From Brienomyrus brachyistius (lineage: Eukaryota; Chordata; Actinopteri; Osteoglossiformes; Mormyridae): a stretch of 64,000 nt of DNA. Under the pieces are notes generated by a model, which made no database searches, had not been told where the DNA came from, and was given only the letters and a program-made list of their open reading frames with translations. The stretch spans positions 2,645,501 through 2,709,500 of the forward strand of contig NC_064537.1 in NCBI RefSeq assembly GCF_023856365.1, written 5' to 3'. Made by a program: the position numbers and the translations under genes. Shown here in pieces: positions 54,681-64,000 of this stretch. How positions within the stretch are numbered: the first letter of the stretch is position 1; each line of letters starts with the position of its first letter.

Positions 54681-56356
54681 TTCTGTTGATCTTGGTTTTC
54701 ATTAATGATGAGTAAGACAGAAAAATGAGATTTACTGGAAACACCAGAAGAACTGAAAACGAGGGGGAATTTCCACCCCCCCAGCTTCAAGGCTTGCTGA
54801 TGTGTCACAGGAGGTGGTGGTAGGAAGTTTCCAGACTCCAAACTCGGGGGCTTTTGGGTGAAACTCTCATGAATGGAGGAGCAGAAGTGGTATCAGGCTA
54901 AGCTTGAGACACCAGATTCACTGCTCCCTGCTGGTACAACTGCATGAAAACCCAAGGTAGCACATGGCGAGCAGGAAGAGAGGTGGAAAATCACAGCTGT
55001 GGCTGGTCACTAGCAACCGGGATGAGGCTGAGGGTGGGGCGAGGAAGTGGGCGTGGCTACTATGTGGGCAGGACTAGTATGTGGGCATGGTAGGATGTGG
55101 GTGAGGCTTGTATGTGGGTATGACCAGGGTGTGGGTGGGGAGAGGAAGTAGGTGTGGTCAGGACGTGGGGTGGCTTTGAGGGCCTTACCTAGCATTCATG
55201 TCAGCACACATACAAAGGCCCAACAGACTGAAGATGACGTCATGGAAGGGACAGCTTGATTTAACCACGGTCCTCCAAAAGGCAATTAGGAAAATGAGAA
55301 TAGATGAGACTGGCCTGGGGATAGGTGGGCACTCCCCCCCGTTGGCACCAGCCCAGCTGCCCAATCCTGAAGTGCTCGTGGCTGGTTGGATGTTCCTGTT
55401 GTGTCTGGCCTAATGGCTGATTAATGACCACTTGGAGGGCGGCTGTCGGGATCCTCTCTCCTGTCTGCTCTTCTCTGGCTTTTGCACTCTTTGTATCGTG
55501 GCATATAAATGTATTTTGGCAGATTTTTTTTTTGTTATTCAGATGCCTAATGTAATGCAATTTTGTAAACACTGTCATAACATATTAAGTATCTAAGAAA
55601 ATCTGAGAATGGGTAATGGCCGACTTGAGAATGGCTTCAATCAATTTTGGTTTCATCTTGCAGGAGCGGGTTGTAATGAGGCTGTCAGGGGGGCTGGGGG
55701 GGGGGGGGGGAGTAAACTTAATATCACTGATAGTTGACTGAAGATTTGTCTAATGACATTCCCCAGCCCTGGGATGTCCAGGGAAGTCAACTGAAATACA
55801 GCAGGTTGCTACAGAAAGGTGAGAAGTCATCTAACCCTGACAGTGTTCAAAACTAAAATAAAAATTAAAACACGATGCCACAAGACAGAACACAAGGCAA
55901 ACAAACACTGATTCACATCCAAGAAGCGAGCAGAACCACAAGCATTCATCTGTGAGGATGGCCTGGGCGCAGTTCCCTCCAAGCTGATAGGGGGCAGCAC
56001 ACTCAAAGACATCTGAACAGCAGCTGAGCTTTCTGGTGTTTCTCAGAAAAACAGCCATGTGGAGGAAGAGCACTGTGTCTATGCTTCGGATTGATCATGT
56101 GAGAGCAGCTCCGGCTTTCTGCAGGACACAGGATCAGACGGGACGTATCAGAAATGCTTTTAAATCACGGGAAATCCGAACTAAAATCATCTTAGCAAAA
56201 AAATAACAAAAATAAGTCAATAATTACATCTAAACACCCTGTAAGCAGACAGAAATGGACTGTGCCCTGGTGTAGATCTCACTGTGATTCGTCTTTTTCT
56301 GACTGCTTGTACGTTTTTAGAGCCCGGTGTTGGATGTGACCTGAGGCAGCCAAGGA
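54681..56356. other. Non-coding with a degenerate GTGGG repeat
   Basis: 55030-55175 repeats TATGTGGGCATGG-like units. A 15-nt poly-G run is at 55696-55710. A minus-strand open stretch at 55831-56073 lacks clear splice sites. Confidence 0.4.
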
Positions 56357-57298
56357 CACGCCCACAGCTCCTGACACGCCTTACTTACGCCCACAGCTCC
56401 TGACACGCCTTACTTACGCCCACAGCTCCTGACACGCCTTACTTACGCCCACAGCTCCTGACACGCCTTACTTACGCGCACAACTCCTGACACGCCTTAC
56501 TTACGCCCACAGCTCCTGACATGCCTTACTTACGCCCACAGCTCCTGACACGCCTTACTTACGCCCACAGCTCCTGACACGCCTTACTTACGCGCACAAC
56601 TCCTGACACGCCTTACTTACGCCCACAACTCCTGACACGCCTTACGCGCACAGCTCTTGACACGCCTTACTTACGCCCACAGCTCCTGACACGCCTTTCT
56701 TACGCCCACAACTCCTGACACGCCTTACTTACGCCCACAACTCCTGACACGCCTTACTTACGCCCACAGCTCCTGACGCGCCTTACTTACGCCCACAACT
56801 CCTGACACGCCTTACTTACGCCCACAACTCCTGACACGCCTTACTTACGCCCACAACTCCTGACACGCCTTACGCGCACAGCTCCTGACACGCCTTACTT
56901 ACGCCCACAGCTCCTGACACGCCTTACTTACGCCCACAGCTCCTGACACGCCTTACTTACGCGCACAACTCCTGAGACGCCTTACTTACGCGCACAGCTC
57001 CTGACACGCCTTACTTACGCGCACAGCTCCTGACACGCCTTACTTACGCCCACAACTCCTGACACGCCTTACTTACGCCCACAACTCCTGACACGCCTTA
57101 CTTACGCCCACAGCTCCAGACGCGCCTTACTTACGCCCACAACTCCTGACACGCCTTACGCGCACAGCTCCTGACACGCCTTACTTACGCCCACAGCTCC
57201 TGACACGCCTTACTTACACCCACAGCTCCTGACACACCTACTTACGCGCACAGCTCCTGACACACCTACTTACGCGCACAGCTCCTGACACGCCTTAC
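56357..57298. repeat. 29-bp minisatellite, about 32 copies
   Basis: The unit is ACGCCCACAGCTCCTGACAC followed by GCCTTACTT. It is the largest array in the window. Variants include GCGCAC for GCCCAC and units lacking TTACTT. Confidence 0.97.
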
Positions 57299-57560
57299 TC
57301 GCCCTCTCAATCTCCCCATCCCCACTCCACCTTCTCAATCTCCCCATCTTCTCTCCACCTTCTCAATCTCCCCATCCCCTCTCCACCTTCTCAATCTCCC
57401 CATCCCCTCTCCACCTTCTCAATCTCCCCATCTTCTCTCCACCTTCTCAATCTCCCCATCTTCTCTCCACCTTCTCAATCTCCCCATCCCCTCTCCACCT
57501 TCTCAATCTCCCCATCCCCTCTCCACCCTCTCAATCTCCCCATCCTCCCTCCACCCTCTC
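57299..57560. repeat. 30-bp minisatellite, about 9 copies, abutting the 29-bp array
   Basis: The unit is CTCAATCTCCCCATCCCCTC followed by TCCACCTTCT. It starts within a few bases of the end of the preceding unrelated array. Confidence 0.95.
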
Positions 57561-58085
57561 AACCTCCCCACCTCTTCTGCACACTTTCTGCTGTCACCTG
57601 CCCCTTTAGCCTCAGATACCCTGGTCCTGTGCTGCTGCAGATATTTTTTGACAGAAATAATGTTTAATAATGAAAGATTTGTGTCTTGAAAGCCTATAAT
57701 TACAAGGTGCAGTTGACAGTTGGGTGCCTCAGTTCATCCCACACTTTCCCAGCCCCCCCTCCACATCTTGTATCATGAGGACACAATCTCCCTCATCTCC
57801 AGCCATTAAAACAGTGGTAACCCAGAGTGTGAGGTCCATCTGCCAGCCCCCCCCCCCCCGCTCACCCAGGTACCCAGAGGAGGTCTCTCAACGCCCTCCG
57901 CCTCCCCACCATGCACTCCTGCACTTCTCAGTAATCCATCACCTCTCCCAATCTCCCTCAGGGGCACATGGACACTGGAGGTTTTGATATCTCAATAGGC
58001 GCCCTTCCACTATCGCGTTACAGCCCATAATTGCAGCAGGCTTGGTCGTCCAGGGGATGTCTGCATGAACAGCCTCGGATAGCAC
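57561..58085. other. Non-coding
   Basis: C-rich. No exon is supported before 58086. Confidence 0.35.
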
Positions 58086-58210
58086 CTGGTGCAGGCGATG
58101 GCCCCGTCCAGCAGCGGGTTCGGGGGGCCGTGCTGCACATCAAAGAGGGCTTTGTAGAGCTCACCTGCCACTGTTATCTCGTTGTGATACAAAAGGGACG
58201 TTTCCAGTGC
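58086..58210 (-). CDS. Unassigned exon-like segment, minus strand
   Basis: The minus strand is open from 58210 and encodes ALETSLLYHNEITVAGELYK then ALFDVQHGPPNPLLDGAIAC and TR, ending at ACCAG|GTGCTA. Codon use is strongly coding-like. An internal GGCAG|GTGAGC at 58165/58164 is an alternative donor, which would end the exon after VAG. I do not recognise the protein. It shares its strand with the 53963-54162 segment. Confidence 0.45.
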
Positions 58211-59109
58211 TTACTGGGGAATGTGCGACCTGGAAGGACCATCAGCTGAAACATTATACGAGTGACAAAAATGAAACTATTTTTCATATTTGTTGACAAA
58301 GAAACAGGCAGCAGTTCCCAGCCCCACACACCCACCATGGTACACATCCCTCTGACTCCATGCAGTGATCACAGCCCCCATCTAGACTACCTTTGGACTC
58401 ACTTCTGTCCCTGTACTGAGCTGTTGGGCCCACTTTGAATCCCCAAAACCACTTGTCACATGACTGACATCCTGTCAGTTGACTGCCGATTCAAGCCGTG
58501 CTTCATATGCAAAGTGCTGTCAAACAACCTCCGACCGTGGGTCAGACGTGAAGCTCCTTGTCGGTCTCTGCCTTTTACTGTTAATTTTAAGTACTCTAGA
58601 AAGCCAGTGATGTTTTATACATAGTGGTATAACACTGGGGAGGTTATATGGGAGAAAGGTCCACCCATTAACCAGCCTGGGAGAACCTGCATGGGGCTAT
58701 GTAACCCCCACCCCCCTCCCCCATGGCCACACCCCACAGGGGGAGACCCAGAGACACTTGTGAAGATTTTCATAAACACATGTGCCTGCTTTGCAAATGC
58801 TGAGTAATCGGAGATACCGACATCCTCATGCGTTACCTCCAGCAGTGGCGTGTGTGAGAGCGGCTTACGTACAGGAGGTGGCAGGGGAACCCAGATACTG
58901 TGTGCGGAGTCCCACCTTCCAGGGAACATGCCTGGATATCAAGTATCATGGTGTATAATGCAGCTTTATTTACCATTTTTTAAAATTGCACAGATTGCAG
59001 ACAGGTTGGCCTGATGTCGCCTTAGGTGGACTATTCTGTTTCTTCGATTTAATATATAGTGTCTTTAGTGCATTGACTAAACTACATAATACTATAGGTG
59101 ATTCTAAAT
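58211..59109. other. Non-coding; candidate conserved block at 58740-58860
   Basis: 58740-58860 contains TGCTGAGTAA, a Maf/AP-1-type element, in repeat-free sequence. It is also open on the minus strand (EDVGISDYSAFAKQAHVFMK), without convincing splice sites. Confidence 0.3.
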
Positions 59110-59790
59110 CAGGTCTCTAACATTCTTTCATTACAGGCCATTCACTGTTCCCTCATTACAGGCCAATCACTGCTCCCTCATTACAGGTCACCCACTGCTA
59201 CTCCCTCATTACAAGTCACTCACTGCTGCTCCCTCATTACAGGCCATTCACTGCTGCTCCCTCATTACAGGTCATTCACTGCTCCCTCATTATAGGTCAC
59301 TCACTGCTGCTCCCTCATTACAGGCCATTCACTGCTGCTCCCTCATTACAGGCCATTCACTGCTCCCTCATTACAGGTCACTCACTGCTGCTCCCTCATT
59401 ACAGGCCATTCACTGCTGCTCCCTCATTACAGGCCATTCACTGCTACCTCGTTACAAGTCAGTCACTGCTGCTCCCTCATTACAGGCCATTCACTGCTAC
59501 CTCATTACAAGTCAGTCACTGCTGCTCCCTCATTACAGGCCATTCACTGCTGCTCCCTTCATTACATGCCATTCACTGCTCCCTCATTACAGGCCATTCA
59601 CTGGTCCCTCATTATGCGTCACTCACTGCTACTCTCTCTTTCCAGGTCATTCACTGCTGTTACCTCATCACACATTATTCAATGCTGATCTCTGATTACA
59701 AGTTATTCACTGCTGATCCCTCATTACAGGCCATTCACTACTGCTCCCTCGTTACAGGTTATTCACTGCTGATCTCTGATTACAGGTCAT
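59110..59790. repeat. 27-31 bp minisatellite, about 22 copies
   Basis: The unit is CTCATTACAGGCCATTCACT followed by GCTGCTCC, with copies differing by one CTG and by GGCC versus GGTC. It decays toward the right end. Confidence 0.95.
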
Positions 59791-60287
59791 TCACTGCTAT
59801 TCCCTCAGCAGGCTGAGCTGTGGGTTTGCTCCTTCTGTATTTTGGGAAGACACCCTTCCAACAGATTGCATGGGCTCACCTGAATCCCCTCCTGGGCTTC
59901 AACCTGGGCTTCTCAGGATAAAACACAGAATATTACTTCAGAATAAGGAGTAAAGCCTCATTCCATCAATGTTGGACCTTTGTCTTCCCCTCTTACCTGT
60001 GTGGTCGAGCTGAACGGCATCAGCACTCCACCCCAAATCTGAACCAAGCTCAGATGAGTGCTAAGAGAGTAAAAGCAATGACAGCAGAACGTGCAGATAA
60101 ATAGGCAAAAAAAGCCACTGGGTGGATATTACCGTCTCTAATTATTGTTATGACAGCATGCAGTGGGAGAGTCTGCCTGCGTAGATGATTATTTAAGCGT
60201 AACTTACATCAAAGCTGCATCAGACCAATTTCCTTAAATTCCTTTCTTATGGTTATCAGTGTAATGACACTTGAGTAACATACGCGT
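59791..60287. other. Non-coding, nothing recognised
   Basis: No repeat or exon is seen. Confidence 0.35.
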
Positions 60288-60572
60288 AAGGTCCACGGGG
60301 AACAGTAAGGTCGAAGGGGAACAGTAAGGTCGAAGGGGAACAGTAAGGTCCACGGGGAACAGTAAGGTCCACGGGGAACAGTAAGGTCGAAGGTGAACAG
60401 TAAGGTCCACGGGGAACAGTAAGGTCCACGGGGAACAGTAAGGTCGAAGGGGAACAGTAAGGTCCACGGGGAACAGTAAGGTCGAAGGGGAACAGTAAGG
60501 TCCACGGGGAACAGTAAGGTCGAAGGGGAACAGTAAGGTCCACGGGGAACTGTAAGGACCACGGGGAACAAG
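60288..60572. repeat. 19-bp minisatellite, 15 copies
   Basis: Two unit types, AAGGTCCACGGGGAACAGT and AAGGTCGAAGGGGAACAGT, are interleaved. A 57-bp frame cycle explains the minus ORFs. Confidence 0.95.
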
Positions 60573-62475
60573 TCACTTTTCATGGATGTGACTTTCGAGC
60601 TGGACGTGACGCAATGAAGTTTGGTCATTCTGGCAGCCTTCGCAGGCTGAGTGTCGACGTTCTGGTGGCTGCAGAGCTGAAGTGCCCCCCCCCCCCCCCC
60701 ACACACCCCGAGGTGCCGACGTCTTTGTGGGATTTTCAGTCACACTCTCCACTTGCTCTTGAGATGAAGATGAACATACGTGCGCGACTGACGGTTTGCA
60801 CGATGTTTGGGATTCCTCAGGGACTGTCTCTAGGTAGGACAGATACTAACGCAAACATGGATAGTTTTTCCGAACAGACGCTGGCATCCCTCAGCATTTG
60901 GATGGCTTCAAATGGTCTGCACCCCCCGTGACTTTAAAAAGATTCAATAACACGGTTTTACAATGTTAATAACTGTGAGGATTCCAGCATGGAATCACTG
61001 TGACGGTTTTGGGTACAAGAAGTATGAATCATAACACGATGTTGAGCAAACGTTTCTATCTTCCACCAAGTACTCACTCCTACTCCCCCAGCTTCTAGCA
61101 GTTTCTGCAACAATTGGGACCATTTTCCTTTATCCCAGATCTTCCCTCCCCCACCTGGTCTGCCCTGCTCCACTCTCCAGCCCAAAGCACTTCCACATGC
61201 TCTGGTCAGAAGACTCTGTGAGGAATTAGGCCGGGTGCCAGCGCTCTGGCTGTCCTGGGCTTAGATCCAGACCTATTCCAACCTCACCACTGCCCCACCC
61301 CTTCTTTTTCAGGTATTTTAGGTCGTCCCCTGCAGTACTGACACTGGCCTTTAGAGGGCAATCAAAAACAATCAAGAACAAGTAGACTGTGAAGAAGAAA
61401 CAGACTGAATGAAATGGACTGTTTACTTCTTTGTTATCTCCATTTGGGTAATTTGATGATTGCTCTGTTGCTCAGGGATGTAATTGTCTCCTAGGGAAGT
61501 AGTTTGTTAGCCTGCTACTATCCCCGTGCCTAATTCTCCGAAGTGGAGGGGGGAGGGGTCTCTCCAGGCTGGTCAACAATGATTGTAGTGTCAAACCCAT
61601 AATCCGTCAAAGACCTGCACTTCCTTGGACACAAAGTATTATAGCATTAGCATGTTAATGCTAGCAGCACTGTTTATGCAGTTTGCTGCTTGTGGCCTCT
61701 GTTGGGTGTTGGACTGCCCATGCGGCTCCTTTTAGCCAGACAAAATGCCCACACTGGGGCAGTGAGGGCAGTGTCACACACACACCTGCTCACACCTGCC
61801 TTCCACCACTGCGGATTGCCCATTTTCTGCCCCATTAGCTCTCATTAGCACAGCACTGCGGGGTACTGACAGCACTGTGGATCTGTGAGCAGGTCACTAT
61901 AGTGAATGGTGTGTCTTGAACCCCCAAATACCTCATATAAACTGCCCGCCTTATTCTGAAGCCCAGGGCCCAATCATATCGTGAGTAGCTCGGCCGCGTT
62001 GAGAGACTCCCAGCTTCCTCATCCCAAACCCAGGGGGTCTGGACCTCATTGTGTACTCGGTTGGGGGCTACTCAGCCAAAGCTCTCCGCACTGTAGGCAA
62101 TTTTGGAGCCCCGATGGGTCCTAATAAGTGCAGGCAAAGCAAGATAGGAAGGGCAGTCCCTTGCCTGCCTGAAAAGCACATTCATGCGGCCCGTGATTTT
62201 ACCTCCGCTTGGGCTGCTCCATCCTTCAGAACATGCTCCAGCTGTCAGCCTGTCCCGACCTCATAAATACAGCATCTTTCTCTCTTTTTTCCTCCCTTTC
62301 ACTCGCTCTCACTCCTTCCCTCTCTCCCCTCGCCCTTTTCTACACAAAGCATCCATTTTCCTTCCGTCCTGCTCGTACATTACGCCATGCGTTTACAACA
62401 CGCTAATAAGTCAGCAAAAGTGCGTGGACATGGAGTCACCGTGGCCGTCAAAGAAAGCTGTTTTCTGCCAGAGGT
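60573..62475. other. Non-coding
   Basis: A 16-nt poly-C run is at 60685-60700. No supported exon; the plus ORF at 60614-60931 has no recognised domain. Confidence 0.35.
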
Positions 62476-64000
62476 AGTTATACCCCCAAAGAATTTATAT
62501 ACATATATGGCTAAAAGAGCACTTAATGATTTAAAGTTAATTTGAACTAAAAACGCAAATTAACTTTGTAGCCTAGCCCTGGTGCAGAGGTGCTGTCGCT
62601 TACCTGAGTTATTGTTGCAGCCATAATATAATCAGCCCTTTTTAAAGGGATTCATTTTCCCCTAATGTGTCAACAGGCAATGTGCAGCCCCTGACCAATA
62701 GGAGCAAGGATTTATTATATGGCCTGCAAAGCATTGTGGGTGAAATTTCTGAACAGTTCTCATCCCACATAGGCCAGAGATTTTTCCACCTTGGCATGCT
62801 TCACTCTGGGTCCTGCAGCTCCTCTTTGCCAAAAGCATTTAGTGGTACATACACCCCTTCAAAAGGGCCCGTAGGGGGCAGGGCTGGAGAGCTGGGGAAA
62901 CAGTGGTGTGCAGCAGAAGGGCGTCTTAACGTGACTCATAATGACTTGTGATTCTCTTTGCAGTGAGAGCTGCGAGTGTGACTTTGACGTGGCGGCACCC
63001 CCTCCCCCGGGACCTTAATGCGACGCTCTTTGGTCTCCGCTTCGGCTCGTTAGCAAGCGTCACGACGCCGCTGCCCGGGGTAAATTAGCGACAGCCCCGT
63101 CTTTGGGATGCCTCTGCGACTGCTATGACACGTGGCCCCCCAGGGGTGCCAGTGACACAATGCTGAGGGGTGGGGGAGCAGGGAGACGAGCTTTGGGGCT
63201 AATTTGCGGGAGTGCTGATGTCAGGTTTGTTTTACGTGCAGAAGAAAGACTGGGGGGGGCGGTGACTATGGCTGGGGGCCCATTCTGGTCAGTCTTTGGG
63301 TTTCTTTCCTTAAACCTTAATTCAAATTAATGTTTAGGTGGCGTTTCAGGTTATTGTGTCACATGCAGTGGCAGATGCAGGTTGGCAGGCGTGCAGGAGC
63401 AGCAAAAATCAACATTATCTACGGTGTGGCTGTGAGGTGTGACACTCTTATCCTCGGCAAACACCGGAGAAGCAGAACAAGGGAGACCATTAATCGCAGA
63501 GACACACACACACAAATCATTTTATTTTAAAAGTCACGTGTTAGCGCATGGCCTGCAAACAGCTGCCACTAACCTCAGATGCGTATTTCAGGTGATGTGA
63601 GTAGACTTTCATTTTCTCTTGACCTTTGAATTCCGATATCTAGACATCAGGCTTTACCCGGCTGTGGGACGTCTGAGCCGGTTCACAAGTGACAAAAGCG
63701 CATATCATCAGCTATGTCTCCCGACAGCTCATATAAACAGTTTGCGTGGAAATGCCTGTATGTCAAAGGATCATGGGTAGTGGCTTTGATGCGGATCAGT
63801 CAGATCCCACCCGTAACCCACCCGATGATGTGTGTGCACAGTGCGTGGGATCCATGGATACACGCTTGACGTGGCAGTCCTTTCCAGCGACTTTCCGCAA
63901 TGAATCAGTAGCTAAGCCATCAATGCTGAAAACGGATGGGAAATTCTGCGGGGGAATTTCGGAGTTCCGTGCTTTCAACAGATTTGAAAGCTTAGTTAAA
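62476..64000. other. Low-repeat block, candidate conserved non-coding region
   Basis: 62480-62870 and 63530-63960 lack tandem repeats and carry AT-rich motifs such as ATTTATTATATGG and TTGACCTTTGAA. Apart from a short CA run near 63502 I see no other feature, and no exon is supported. Confidence 0.3.

Noticed and set aside
56357..57298. Regular 29-bp direct repeats resembling a CRISPR array
   Set aside because: There are no unique spacers between repeats, and the DNA is eukaryotic. It is a minisatellite.

Overview
The window is vertebrate nuclear DNA, most likely from a ray-finned fish. The evidence is split genes with GT-AG introns, an intact eukaryotic tRNA gene, tRNA-derived SINE fragments with a fish-type tail, and very dense micro- and minisatellites. 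I cannot name the species. Two protein-coding genes can be identified with confidence and they lie head to head. About 5.3 kb from the left end, on the minus strand, is the first coding exon of ARHGAP44 (RICH2, a BAR-domain RhoGAP); the left 5.3 kb is the start of its first intron. On the plus strand, 9172-16600 is FBXW10, an F-box/WD-repeat protein. I resolved it into 14 exons whose splice phases all join into one 3258-nt reading frame. Between them lies a complete tRNA-Gly(CCC) gene at 8647-8717.

Right of FBXW10, from about 17 to 64 kb, there is no recognisable complete gene. It holds a probable degenerate copy of one FBXW10 exon at about 17.5 kb, three unassigned exon-like segments (46446-46563 on plus, 53963-54162 and 58086-58210 on minus), a few low-repeat blocks that could be conserved non-coding elements, and more than twenty tandem arrays. 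By a hand tally, tandem repeats cover roughly 9 kb of the 64 kb. Twelve pure C or G runs of 15-28 nt add to this.

The most interesting structure is in FBXW10 intron 3. A 30-bp minisatellite of about 16 units fills the 3' end of the intron up to the exon 4 splice acceptor, and nearly every unit carries a consensus-grade CTCF core motif, all in one orientation. A second minisatellite, in intron 8, has duplicated the 3' splice site of exon 9 about five times. Other arrays carry palindromic ETS sites, NF-Y (CCAAT) cores, E-boxes or forkhead cores in each unit. ARHGAP44 has a 75-codon upstream ORF whose stop overlaps the main start codon (ATGA). FBXW10 appears to contain two introns of only 43-47 nt and two 96-nt stop-free in-frame introns.

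All calls come from reading the sequence. Gene identities rest on remembered family sequences; exon limits rest on splice signals and phase consistency, not on transcripts.
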